This document shows positions 1 to 12,178 of a stretch of 64,000 bases of DNA, piece by piece; within the stretch, counting starts at the first letter, position 1, and each line of letters opens with the position of its first letter. The translations under genes were made by a program, and so were the position numbers. The stretch is from Canna indica (taxonomy: Eukaryota > Streptophyta > Magnoliopsida > Zingiberales > Cannaceae), in assembly GCA_034359265.1 (NCBI GenBank), contig CP136897.1, positions 19,896,001-19,960,000 of the forward strand. The letters are read 5' to 3'. The notes beneath the pieces were generated by a model, which saw only the letters and a list, made by a program, of their open reading frames with translations, did no database searches and was not told the origin of the DNA.

Positions 1-160
1 CTCATTTCAATTTTCACGAAACGAAAATTGCTTCTAAATTTTCGTAAACAAACGCGCCCTACATTTTGTGTTTTACATTCCCAATTTGAAAATTGTACGA
101 AACATAGTTCTACTTTTGAAAATCTTGTACAAAGTTATTTTTCTTTTGAAAAAACTAAGT
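1..160. repeat. Truncated end of an unclassified transposable element
   Basis: No gene is visible. Positions 30-60 carry a motif (ttttcgtaaacaaacgcgcc) whose reverse complement recurs in intron 12 of the histone deacetylase gene near 11430-11450. It is probably a terminal sequence of a repeat family that continues to the left of the window. Confidence 0.35.
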
Positions 161-1041
161 TTATAATAGAGCAATTTCCCAGATCCGGATTATGAGAATG
201 AGAAATTCCCAAATCCGGATCTAACATTGGGGAATTCCCAAAACAGGAATTGAGTGGAATAAATACCTATTTTACCTTTGACCAAAGTAGACTTTGGTTA
301 AAAATTTAAAAAACATGTATATAAAAATATTTAAAATTTTTAATCTATATAAAAAAAGAGGTATAATAGAAATGAGGTGTTAGATTCCAAAAAAAATATA
401 TTTTCAAACCCTCTATCCAGTTAGAGACATTAGTTAATTTTTTTTAAAAATATATAAAATTATATAGAAAATAGTTTTAATTTATAAAAAAAGAGGTATA
501 ATAAAAATGAGATGTTAGATTCTAAAAAATATATTTTCAAACTCTCTAGTGATATAGAAATGAGGTGTTAGATTCTAAAAATATATATTTTCAAACTCTC
601 TAACCCGTTAGAGACATTAGTTAAAAAGTTTTAAAAATATATAAAATAATATATAAAATAATTTTAATTTATAAAAAAATGAGGTATAATAGAAATGAGA
701 TGTTAGATTCTAAAAAATAATTTTCAATACATTTTAAAAATTATAAAATATTTTTAATATTATAGACTTTGGACAAAAGTCTTTAATACATTAGAGAGTT
801 TAAAAAATATATTTTTTATTCTCTAATATCTTATTTTTACCATAAAAAATATTTTATAAATTAAAATTATTTTTTAATATTTTTTTTAAGTTTTGGCCAA
901 AGTCTCTAACGACTTTGGCCAGAGACAAAATATGTATTTATTCTACTCAATTTATGTTTTGGAAATTTCCCAATATTAGATCCGAATTTGAGAATTTCTC
1001 ATTCTCAAAATTTGGATATGAAAAATTGTTCTTTATAATAT
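161..1041. repeat. Foldback-type MITE with about 100-bp terminal inverted repeats
   Basis: The first ~110 bases (161-275) match the reverse complement of the last ~110 bases (about 925-1041) with scattered mismatches. Both arms carry the order ATTCCCAAATCCGGATCTAA, then a GAATTGAGTGGAATAAATAC-like block. Inside, a block of about 85 bases (gaggtataatagaaatgagg, then ATATTTTCAAACTCTCTA) is repeated three to four times between 355 and 720. Target duplications are not clear. No coding capacity is seen. Confidence 0.7.
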
Positions 1042-1197
1042 ACCCGTAAAAATATACGCACAAGACACATTACAAGACGTACATAGACATATGGATAAAC
1101 ACATAAAACGTAATAACCAGAGATCGAACTTAATTATGACCGTTGTCAACAAGTCCAAATGTCTAATCACCGAGCTACCTATGGATGGATTCATATA

Positions 1198-1395
1198 AAG
1201 TTATTTGAGCAATTACGCGAACTCGTAACATGAATTCAAAAATTTCCGGATTCATAATATTTTACCTAAAAAGACCAATTTTACCTCAAATAGCCGGGTC
1301 AGAATGTGCAAAAACAGGGTAAAACTAAAACCGGCCTTTCGGGTAAAGAATTATGGAATTCATGTTATGGATTCCAATAATTGCTCAAGTTATTT
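1198..1395. mobile_element. 180-bp Mutator-like MITE with perfect 9-bp target duplication
   Basis: The element occupies 1207-1386 and is flanked by identical AAGTTATTT copies (1198-1206 and 1387-1395). Its 31-bp terminal inverted repeats start GAGCAATTA and end TAACATGAATTC, with 25 of 31 positions matching. A 9-bp duplication fits the Mutator superfamily. It is non-coding and lies about 300 bp upstream of the histone deacetylase start codon. Confidence 0.85.
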
Positions 1396-1690
1396 CGTTT
1401 CGAAAAATTCATCTACTTTTTTATCATTGTAATTTTCTTTTTCTGCGAATACGGGATTTTTTTTCAGTGCGTGTGATGGTCTGAGAAAGAATGAACGAAA
1501 GAAAGAAAGAGATTCTCAAAAGGCCGCGTTTCCCTCCAAGTCTTCGGCTTTGCTCTTAAATTTTGAACGAAGACGGACCGCCGGAATTATGCATATCCAC
1601 TTCCTCTCTTGGTCCGCCAAGGCCCAAACCCTATCACGCCTCTTCCTCGGACTTTGCTCCTTCCGATCGCCCGATCTGTCGCCAAGGTTG
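1396..1690 (+). promoter_or_regulatory. Putative proximal promoter and 5' UTR of the histone deacetylase gene
   Basis: This stretch lies between the MITE and the chosen ATG. It is AT-rich to about 1500 and then becomes GC-rich towards the coding exon. A GAAA-rich tract is at 1494-1511. No convincing TATA box was identified. An in-frame upstream ATG at 1589 would add 34 residues that do not resemble the family N-terminus. Confidence 0.4.
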
Positions 1691-4600
1691 ATGGCGCCGC
1701 CTCCCGACGACATCCGGCGGCTCCGCGTTGGCCTCCTCTACGATGAGAGGATGTGCCTCCACACGACGCCCGATGGGGAGATCCACCCGGAGTGCCCCGA
1801 CCGGATCCGCGCCATCTGGAACAAGCTCAACTCCGAGGGGATCCCTCAGAGGTAAATCGATCTTCGCCTCCTTCTCCTTTCCGTTTCAACATGCTGCTTT
1901 GCGATTCGTATTTACCTCGGGTTAACTGTGCATATATAACTTGGAGGCAGGCAAAAACTTGCAACCTTTGAATCCTGGTGTGCACTCGGCTATTGGTTTT
2001 TTATCATTTGGGTTAATTGGAGGCAGTTGCGAGAACAATAGATGTTTAGGATCCTATAGAAAGTACCTTGAGAGACATGCGGAATGAGAGTCAATTAGAA
2101 GGGTGAAGCAATCTAATCGCATATTTGTTTACATATCCCTAGATAAAGGTGAATAAACTATGTTTGTTGCGCACTTTTTGCAACCTGCATTTTATTCTGT
2201 TTGTGGCGTGAGCATATACCTAACAGAGTAGATTGATTTCAACTTCTTTATTTTCCTCTTTTCTAGCTCAAGGAATTATTCTACTCATTATGCTTCTCGT
2301 CCTAGACCCGGAAGAAAAATAAATAACGAACTCAAAAACCTGCAAGAGGTGTAGTTTTTATTTGGAATGCACACTTTCACATCAGGTTTGCCTCTTGGTT
2401 ATGTGTTGTAAGCTTAGCTTCTTATGGAGCTTATGGAATACAAAAAAATACTTTGTGAAATCATATACTTAGTGTTGCTTTAGGTAAAAGTTACATGCGG
2501 GTTATGTATTTTTCTATTTCTTTATTTCATTTTTAAAAATTCCAATATGACATTTTGTATCAAATTTTTTGTCCTTTTCCTTTTGGATTTTCAGGTGTAT
2601 AGTTCTAGATGCTAAGAAAGCAAAGGACAAACACATAGCTCATGTTCATACCCTGAACCATATTAAGTTGATCAAGAATATCAGCTCAAAAGAGTTTGAC
2701 TCCCGACGTCAAAGGATTGCTTCAAAGTTCAACTCTATATATCTCAATCAGGGTTCATCTGAAGCTGCTTACCTTGCTGCAGGGTCGGTTATTGAGGTAT
2801 GGAATTATTTATTGCATAACACTTTTATGAAAATGCTACTCAAATTCATCTGGTCTTCCAGTGAAGTGTTATGTTGGTTATGATTAAAGCATGATATGCT
2901 GATAAAAACAATTATTTTAGTTTGAAGTTCCTTTGGCATTATGTTTATGCAATCTAAAGATAGTCTTAACAAAAATACAATTGATATTCACCTTCCTTTT
3001 TCAAATGTCAAATAGGTAGCTGAGAAGGTTGCTAAAGGTGATTTAAATTCAGGTATTGCTATTGTTAGGCCTCCTGGACATCATGCAGAACCTGATGAAG
3101 CTATGGGGTTTTGCCTCTTTAATAATGTGGCAATTGCAGCTAGCTTTCTTTTAAATGAGAAGGTTTGCTCATGTCAGAAATTTCCTATTATATGACTCTA
3201 TCTTTCTCTAACAAGTTTTCTGATCTATTTATTGCAGCCAGAATTAGGCATAAGGAAGATATTGATTGTTGACTGGGATGTTCATCATGGAAATGGCACC
3301 CAGAAAGTATTCTATGATGATCCTCGTGTATTATTTTTCTCTGTTCACAGGTATTGCATCTTTCCTTGTATTTTTATTCGTGACCTCTTACAATTTATAC
3401 CCATTAATTTGTCAAACCAGTTCTAGTTATTTATTGGACATGTTCGTTAGCACTTTAGCAGTAGGCTTTATCTCATAAGTTCTCATCATGTATAATTTAT
3501 GCATCTTACTAATTCCTTCTACTCTAGGGTATATAATCTATTAGTTAGAACTTGAAACATATTAATCCTACTTCTACTAGTTTAGTGGTGACATTTTTTT
3601 CATGTATTTGTTGAAGGCAAATTGGATTCTCTGTCAGAGATTTGTCTTTTTCAATACTTATTGACCTCAGGTCATAGTGAATAACTAAATATTTTTATTG
3701 TGCGTAAATTAATTGTGTATTTTCTTTTCAATAACTAATTATGTACCTTGTGGACTCATTAGACATCATCCCCAACTTGTTCTTTCCTTCCGAGGAACTT
3801 GAAGTTACTCTGTCTGATTCTTATTTTCAAGATCCTGTTCACAGTTTTCTTGTATTTTATTTACTTTATGGGTTTAAGCTTTTAGCAATTGTAGCATCTA
3901 AGTTTACGGACCTACCTATTTGAACTTATATATTTGAGACCAAGTGGGATACAATGCTTCAAAATATTTATAATACCAGTATAATGTTTTAACTTTTAAG
4001 ATATCTACCATTCAATTCATCACTGCAAAGCCTTATGGTAATGCTAGACCAAATTATAGATACTTCCAACTATAATTAGATTTCAGCCAATTTTCTGTGG
4101 AAGCTACTGCAAAATTAATCAAAAGAGCTGATATGGGAACAGAGAAACATTATTTGCTACTATATGATACTTTGTTGATTGCCTTTCTTATTCATACTAA
4201 GCGACTTTTAGGTGGTGTTTGGTTGAATGGAATAGATGATGAATGAAATACTATTCCTTATGGTCTTTTTATTCCCTTGTATGGTTGCAATTTATTGACA
4301 AGAAATAGGTGGGTCATAAGGAATAGATAAGGAATGTTATTCCTCCACGAATGAGTACTATTCTTTACCTCAACCCAAGGATATTTTTTTAATATTGTCC
4401 TTCAATAGTTATATATTACATAAGAATATAAAAAATTGAGTTATTAAATTAATTTTAATAATTACATATCTAAAATAAATAATAATTATTTCTTTATTAA
4501 ATATTATTTTAATTATTATTTTATAAATACTGTATATTTTAAAATAAAATATTTTTGTTATTTTCAAATTATTTAAAATTAATATCTTAAAATTAATCAA

Positions 4601-7600
4601 TTATTTTACATTAATATTTTTTTTTAATATTGTTATTAATTAGAATAAGTTATTGTACAATTTATTATAATTTTAGAAGAGTATTTTAGTAATTTTTCTC
4701 CCAATTTCTCGTCTTTTCCTTATACTAAGCAAACAAAGTAACATTATTCCTTGTCTATTCCTAACGTCAACCAAACAAGGTAATATTATTCCTTATCTAT
4801 TCCATTCCCGGTCTATTCTTATTCCTTATGATTTCATTCCATCCAACCAAACACTACCTTTGTTGACCGGAGGTAAGTCATAATTTCATATCTTAGTTTT
4901 ATTGTTAAATAGTTGTGAAGAAATCTTTGTTGATTTTTGACATTAACTTCTTAATTGGCTCATATTGACATGATTTAGATCTAAAGTCTATTTATTGTGT
5001 GATAAATTTGCATCATTTGCCTATAATTTTGAGAGATCATCTCTTACTTGAAATGAAACCTTCATTGTTTTTGATCTAGGGGTTCAGACAAATTATTTTT
5101 TAATATATGCTCTATTTCTCAGATAGGTTAGGGATCTTTATGCACTTTCTTGATTGAAATCTTTATAAAAATGATTCTTTGCTTGGTTAATTATTTGATT
5201 ATAATGTTAAGGGCAGAGCTAAATGATTTTTTGCTTGGTTAAATATTTGATTATAATGTTAAGGGCAGAGCTAAGAATAGTCATCCTATGTTTTCTGTAT
5301 GAAATCCCATCCAAATGCTAATTTGATCAAGTTCTTATGGTATAGTTTTGCTACTTTTTTTCTATTTTAATTTAGTAGTATAAAAAAGAAGCTAAAACTG
5401 AAGCTATCCCCTATGGATCATAAACACTCTTGAGAAACAATGGAATGTTGCTTTTAGTAATTAATTGAGTGCTTCTAATCATTTTTAATTGACTGCAAAG
5501 TGGGTTTGTTAATGCACAATAGTAAAAAAATAAGTAGAATATTTTTCTTTTAGGTTTGACTCGGGAAGCTTCTATCCAGCTGGTGACGATGGTGCTTACT
5601 TTATGATTGGGGAAGGAGCAGGTGCTGGGTATAACATTAACATTCCATGGGAACATGGGCAATGTGGTGATGCAGACTATTTTGCTGTATGGGACCATGT
5701 ATTGATTCCCATAGCTGAGGCTTACAATCCTGACATTATTTTGGTATCTGCCGGATTTGATGCAGGTTATCTTTATTTTCACGTGTTCATAAATATCTTT
5801 GGCTTTTGCCTAACCAACTTTGAGAAACTTGGTTAGTAAAGGCATACATGTGTTATCTTCTTCGTTAATATGGAAGATCTTGAAAGTTTTGGAGATTTAA
5901 AAAAGTAATGAGGTCTTTGGCACTCATTATAGAGATGTTAGAGATCATAGTTATCTATAGGATATGATCTTAATAAATATTTGATGATCGTGATTAGTTA
6001 ACTTACTTTTTTGGTGCAATAACAAATTCATAAAAGGCTGTTTGGTTTCTTGCAAGTAGACTTGTTGTAATTGTAAATGTAATTGGAACATCTAGATTAA
6101 TTAATTGTTTGTTTTATCTAGTTGCATGTAAAGCTTAAAACTTGCAAAATTATTTGCAGCTTAAAAAAAAGTCTGCAAGTTTTACATGTAGGCTGCAACT
6201 TTGATTTGCGAGCAACCAAATACCCCCACGGTAGATAGCAACTTATCATTCTAATATGGTTTTACCAAAGGGATTTATCAATCTTGGAGGTTTTAAAAGC
6301 TTCTATTATCTCTCAAATGCTTGAAATTCACATAAGTGTATTGTATCAATCTACCTTCCCATGGTATCTTTTTGACTTTTCTGTTCCAATTGGGATAACC
6401 AAACAAGTCTTAAGATTTGAGGTTGATAACTTTTACATTGGTTCATGCAATTTTTTTTTCAAGTGGGAAGTAAATTATTTAGGGGTTGTTTGGTTGATAG
6501 GAACTCATGTGGGAATTGCAACTTTCTAGGAAGTAGAAGGTTTACCTCTTGTTTGGTTGATATAAAGTATGCAAAATGAGAAAAGTCATACTTTCCAAGT
6601 AAGTTCTACTAGCTTACCTAGCCTCCCACTTAAGTTCCATGTGTTGCATTTTAAAATATATAAGTACAAAATTGCTCCCTTTTTACACACTCTTGACCAG
6701 TAGCTAGTGTGAGTGGGGAAAAGAAAAGCATAAAACTAGACCAAAATGAAGGATTAATTATGATTGTTAATTAATTTGCATTGTATAATTAATATATAAC
6801 TAAAATATATAGCTAAGTAATATTATATAGTAGTATTAATATGATATTTTTAGTATTGTAATATTCTAATATAATATTATGTTATTAATTTTAAATAATT
6901 TGTATTATAATATTATCATAATATAATTATATAACAAAGAGTATATTAGTCATTTTAAGTGGAAAAGTAGATAGTTGAAACAAATAAGATATAAGAAGCT
7001 TATGGGAATTGGCAATTAAAATCCATGCTATGCTTAAATTGCGTGTTGCCTTACACAGCTCAAAAGCTTGAAAAGATCCTGGCATTATTTTGTTCGGGAG
7101 TGGATCGGGCATTATTTTGTTCTCATTTGATTTATCATTCTTTCTATTATCCCATGTGAACAGATAAGATTACCACCTTTGTTCTTTCTCATGAATGTAC
7201 TTTATAACCACTTAAAATCATTTTCTCATGTTTGTCATATTTGTGTGCATATGCATCTAGCATGTGGCATCCACCAGTCTAATTTGTTTTGTGCATGTCA
7301 TTTAGTTGACCATATATTTTGTTAAATTAGTGACTAGAGCATTGCTCACGATTGTTTATTCATCCTCTATTAAATTAGCACTTGTAAGGCAGGAAAGTTT
7401 GAGAAAGGTCATGTCGGAGATTAATGCAGGAAGAATCATTGAGGGAGTCAAAAACAGCCAATATCTACTGTATTAGTCTGAGCATTTAAACATCCTTTTA
7501 ATATGACAGTTCAAAGGCTAAAACTTATGACTTGCTTACTGACCTCAGTAATTATCATTGCATAGATGGTGTGCAGACATCTTTATCAACCTTTATCTGT

Positions 7601-10600
7601 ATGCAGTAATGTAGATGCTACATGGCACAATTTTATACTTTAGCAAATGATCAATAGTTATATTATTTGTTTTTCTGTTTTTCCCTTTCTGAGAATTTTT
7701 ATTGACGTGTTTTGAACAGCCATTGGTGATCCCCTTGGTGGTTGTTGTGTTACACCTTATGGATATTCAGTTTTATTGGAAAAGGTAACTATTTTTCAAA
7801 CTACTGATTTGTTCTTTAATCTGGTCTTTCCAGGTTGATCCGCAAACCTGATTTGTTGACATGTGTTGTTGAAATTTATAATTGATTATTGCTTTGTATT
7901 TGTTCCAACCGTATGTGAACTGCATCTGTTTTTTCTTATATTGACTTCTCGGTTGTCTTTTTACTGTTTAAGTTGATGAGATTTGCTCAAGGAAAGATAG
8001 TAATGGCCCTGGAAGGTGGATATAATCTTAAGTCCATAGCAAATTCTGTTCTCGCTTGTGCAAAAGTACTCTTGCATGAAGAATATGTTGGATCTACACA
8101 GACCCCAATTTTTGAGTCTACATGGCATGTCATAGAGACGGTAATACATTGTCATACTATTCCATTTCTTATATTATTTTTGTTTTGATATATTGAAATA
8201 TTTATTCTCTTACATATATATCTGTTTTCTCCAGGTTCGTCATGAACTAAAAGGATACTGGCCTGTACTGAATGTTGAGTTACCTCAGAGCCTACTGCTT
8301 AGCAATAGCAGACCTCGCCCACCAGAGGTGCTTAACATTTTTTTTTCTTTTATATATCAGTTTTATAACTTAGCTCTGTATTCAGCAAATGGTGGGTACC
8401 TATTGTTAGCATTGCATATACTAGATTCTAACGTCGGTGAAAATGGTGCATTGGGGATAATATGTTCCTACAAAAGTTTGAGAAATTTAGGATATGAACC
8501 AAACCCATCTTCTTGATTAGCTGGTTTAATATGGTTAAATTAAACTAATCAGATTCTGGATTCTAGATTTGAAATCTCTGAATAAGTGGAAAGTACCATC
8601 TCAATCCAAAATTTCATGACCAACTCAAGATTGCCTTTTTTTAATCTTTGGTACATTTTATGAGTTCTAATTAGTTAGTGACTTCCATTTATCTTTGTTG
8701 TTATGTAAAAGGATCAACATTATTGCTTGAGTGGTCTAAATATGAGAGGATACATGGCCTATGCTCAAATATGCATCCTTATGTCTCGAGAATACACATG
8801 AATGCAGCTTTTATATCGCTTCTGAAAGCACAAACTTTCAAGTGTAATATATTAAAACTGTAATTAGGAATGTACTCATTGTGGTCTCTTTTCTTGGTTA
8901 TTAAAGTTCAGTAATTTTCATTGTTTTCATCTATGATAAAGATGAAGGATGCCTGCTGTCATCTTGGGATTTCTGGTTTACTTCATTGTGATGACATTAT
9001 GAACATAGGAATATTCATACTTGGTTTTCACTAGTTTCGTACTTATTCAGCTACACCTTTCAACTTTCTTCTTTTTCATATGAATAAATCATGATATGAT
9101 GTCTTGCTTTATCATCTGAAGAAGCAGATATTATTACCAACATAGTTGGAACTGTTTGGAAATTTGGCACTATTGGTTACATAAATTCTTGGGTGAGACT
9201 GGGACTTATTATATTCTATATAGGTTCATTTACCTTATTTTTCTTCTAGTGTTAAAAAAAAATTGCAATATGTCTTATTTTCTCTATTAGTTTGTATCCA
9301 TAAAGCCTACAGTTTCAGGTAATATACTCTAGTTCCGAGTCTGATGTTGAAAATGATGAGGAAGTCAGCACTGCACACATCATAAACAATGAAGAATCTG
9401 CTGAGGATAATCTGATTCTACCCCTTTCAAAACTCAAAATAGATGAAGATAACCATGAGAAATTACATGCTTCAAAGCAAGTTCAAATAGTTGGAAGTTC
9501 AACTCCATCTGAAGCATGCCATGATGCACAAGAATTGGCACCTAATAATACTGCCCTTTGTGGTTTCACTTGGAGATCTTTATTATCCGGAGTTGAAGTT
9601 TGGTATGCCACCTATGGATCGAATATGTGGAAACCAAGATTCCTATGCTATATAGAAGGTGGAAAGGTGGGCATACTTTTGTCTGACAAACTTAGATATT
9701 TTTTGCATTTTATATGATTGGAAGATATTTTTTCCCTTGGAATATTTTAGCAATTTCAATTTGTGTATCTTAATTGTTCATTATCTTTGTTGGAAATTAA
9801 ATTGGTTGTATATAGTTCCTTTCAGCGTTCTTCTTTATTTACTTATTGATAAAAAAATGTTGGAATGATTCCAGTACAGTAGTACAATTGGATGTGGTGT
9901 TCTCTTGGATATTGGTGATAAAAAATGTAGTGTACTACTGTGGTGTTCTCCTGGAATCAGTGTACTACTGTACTGGAACACCACATTTTTTATTGATCAA
10001 TTGGATGAATATTGGTGCAAGAATGTGGTGTTCTCTTAAATCTCCTAGTTTTCTTCCTTCTGTTTCTGGAATTTTTCTTGGTTTGGACTTTTGCTATTTC
10101 CATTTTTTCCCTTTAACTTTTGTAGGTGGACGGCATGAGTACACGGTGCTGTGGATCACTTGATAAAAGCTCACCAAAGCAAACCATCTGGAAAGTTGTC
10201 CCGCATCGCTTGCTCTTTGGAAGATCTTATACGCGCACATGGGGTGAAGGAGGTGTTGCTTTTCTTAATCCTGAAAGGGGCACAAGTGACCGAGCTTACT
10301 TGTGCATCTATAGAATAACGTATGTCCTACATTTTTTTAATTTTAAAAAATGTTCATTTTCCACCTTCTTATGTTCTTTTTCCTACTTTCACTGTGCTCT
10401 TTTCTAGGCTTGAGCAGTTCAATGATGTATTGTTCCAAGAAAATAGTTTACACCAAGAAGATGCTACACTTCAAGGGTTGGAGTCCCCTCTGTTGGATTT
10501 AGGCATCCTTGACTATGTTGTTAAGAACAAGTCTTTGCCTCTGGAAACCCTTAAGGTACAGTTCATGCTTCGCTTCAAAAAGAAATTGTATATCGTTGTT

Positions 10601-12178
10601 GAGAAAATTTATGTGGTAATATACTTTCTTGATAATGTGCATCCTCACATGCTTGATGAGTATTTTGGAGTTATTGCAGAATGGATGGTACTCCACAGTT
10701 CTGTTTTTGGGAAAAGAGGATGAGCTTCCAATTTTAACAATGACGTATGTCTTTATCTTGCTTCTTCGTTGTTCTATATTTTTATACTTAGATGTTTTCA
10801 TTTGCTTGAGAAATTTATTAATAAAATGCACCAATGAATAAAAAGGTTCACCTCTGTTTAGCTAGTTCATAGGTAATTTGATGGCATCAGGATACAAAGT
10901 ACAAAAGAATATCCTTGTATCTGGAGTAGGGTGTTACCATGAGTTGTTCTTTGTGTGTGGGTGATGGCATATACTTAATCAAAGCTCATATATTTCTCTT
11001 TTGGGTTGTTTCTTTTCATGTTGAATGTTTTATGGTAGCATCTTCAGTTAATGCTTCAGTCTTATCCAGTTCTTCATAATTATGAAGCATGCCATTTATA
11101 AAAAAAATCATTTTTGATTTGTGAGTTCTAGTGCAAATCCACTTGAAAGAGACGACGATCTTTCAAATTGAGTTATAATGACTAAAAATGTCCAAATTAT
11201 GTGTCAGATGTTTTTTTTCATGCTTTTGAGTTGTGTAATTGATGGAGAGCATATACGATTCTTTCTTTTTTAAGTCTCTGTAGTTCTTCCTCTATTTCTC
11301 ATATGAATAATTCAAATGGACTCACCTTGTTTCCCTCACAATATCTATAATTTTTCCTCAAATGTGTTATATATCATCTTGGACACTTTTTCCTCAGTTC
11401 ATCGCCGTTAAGTACACCTTATTGTTTGCGAATGTTGCGCGTTTGTTTGCGAGAATTTTCTTCGAGTTTTCGTTTCGCTAAAACTGAAATCAGTTTTCGA
11501 GTTTCGGTTTTTCAGTTTCGGTTTTTTTGTTTGGCAAAAACCTATTTGTTTGACATGTTCAGTTTTCATGTTTCACGAAACTTTTATCCCAAAAGGGTCG
11601 CGAAAATGCGGGAAGTAGTTTTCACGCTTGTGTGTATTTGGGTGTTTCGCGAAAATGGGTTTTCGCGAAACACGAACCGAATCCCGCCCATGTTGTCGTC
11701 AACAAACAATATTTCGAGCCTATTTTCGATTTCGGGCGAAAACGAAAACAGAAAAAAGGGCTAACAAAGTTGGTTTAGCTGGTGCAACAATAATCTCAAC
11801 AATGCATGTGTATGGTTTGACAGCTTTCAATGACAACACTTTTCCTCTTCAATATTGGTGCATATGCAAATTCTTTTTATATCTTGCTTATTCCTCTGTT
11901 AATCTGTTATTTTTAGTACCGTACTTCACAAGTTCACATTAATGAGGTTCTCTTCAAAACCTTGACATATTCTAACCATGTATTTTTTTGTTGTATGCAG
12001 GTGTTCTGCGTCAGATGTCGAGCGTTTCAAATCTGGTAAAGTACCCACATCTGCGCCTTCAGAGCCCTACATGAACACACTAGTGAATGGCCTGGTGGAA
12101 GGGAAGCAACTAACCAAGGAGGAGGCCATTGCATATGTGAATGATGCTGCCTCAAGGAGAGATTATAAATATATATGA
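1691..12178 (+). CDS. Histone deacetylase, HDA5/HDA18-like (RPD3/HDA1 class II), 13 exons
   Basis: Predicted Zn-dependent lysine deacetylase acting on histones in the nucleus or on other proteins. Exons: 1691-1851, 2595-2796, 3016-3162, 3238-3350, 5554-5765, 7720-7784, 7973-8140, 8235-8327, 9319-9666, 10126-10319, 10408-10555, 10680-10744, 12001-12178. All introns are GT-AG and the joined frame is 2094 nt (697 aa, against about 660 for Arabidopsis HDA5). The deacetylase domain spans roughly residues 12-365. RPPGHHAE (139-146) carries the catalytic His pair. DWDVHHGNG gives Zn ligands D184 and H186, SAGFDA gives D277, and LEGGYNL gives the transition-state Tyr Y317, so the site looks complete. 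An acidic Ser-rich linker follows (391-402). The conserved C-terminal domain begins at [10 protein letters not shown] (482-491) and ends at 697; it resembles the gamma-glutamylcyclotransferase fold. ATG 1691 is chosen because the following residues align with the family. Introns 4, 5 and 12 hold repeats. Confidence 0.93.
4211..4858. repeat. MITE in intron 4 of the histone deacetylase gene
   Basis: The left end GGTGGTGTTTGGTTGAATGG matches the reverse complement of the right end (GGTAGTGTTTGGTTGGATGG). The 648-bp body is AT-rich with internal attcctt-type repeats and no coding capacity. The flanking trinucleotides are TTA on the left and TTT on the right, which would suit a decayed PIF/Harbinger (Tourist-like) duplication; that class assignment is inference. 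Confidence 0.65.
6035..6232. repeat. Short MITE in intron 5 of the histone deacetylase gene
   Basis: Starts ggctgtttggtttcttgcaa and ends with the approximate inverse, gcgagcaaccaaataccccc. About 200 bp long, AT-rich and non-coding. Target duplications are unclear. A single TIR-like start (ggggttgtttggttgatagg) also occurs at 6481-6500 but no matching right end was found. Confidence 0.5.
9866..9980. repeat. Inverted repeat (hairpin) in intron 9 of the histone deacetylase gene
   Basis: ccagtacagtagtac near 9869 is the inverse of gtactactgtactgg near 9961-9975. A second, inner pair involves the gataaaaaatgta and acattttttattgatca blocks. A direct copy of ggtgttctct flanks the structure (near 9895 and 10027). 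This suggests a decayed foldback element. Confidence 0.55.
11426..11765. repeat. CG-rich repeat with TTTTCG motifs in intron 12
   Basis: About 340 bp rich in ttttcg, cgaaa and gtttcg words, unlike the AT-rich intron around it. It starts near gcgcgtttgtttgcgagaat, which matches the inverse of window positions 30-60. Imperfect internal inversions are present (attgtttgttgacgac on the opposite strand near 11695-11712). Short open frames here have no recognisable product. Confidence 0.45.

Noticed and set aside
1550..1690. N-terminal extension of the histone deacetylase from in-frame ATG 1589
   Set aside because: The frame is open, but the 34 extra residues do not look like the family or like a clear targeting signal; homology starts just after ATG 1691.
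6481..7190. Larger MITE starting ggggttgtttggttg
   Set aside because: No matching inverted right end was found, so the borders cannot be supported.
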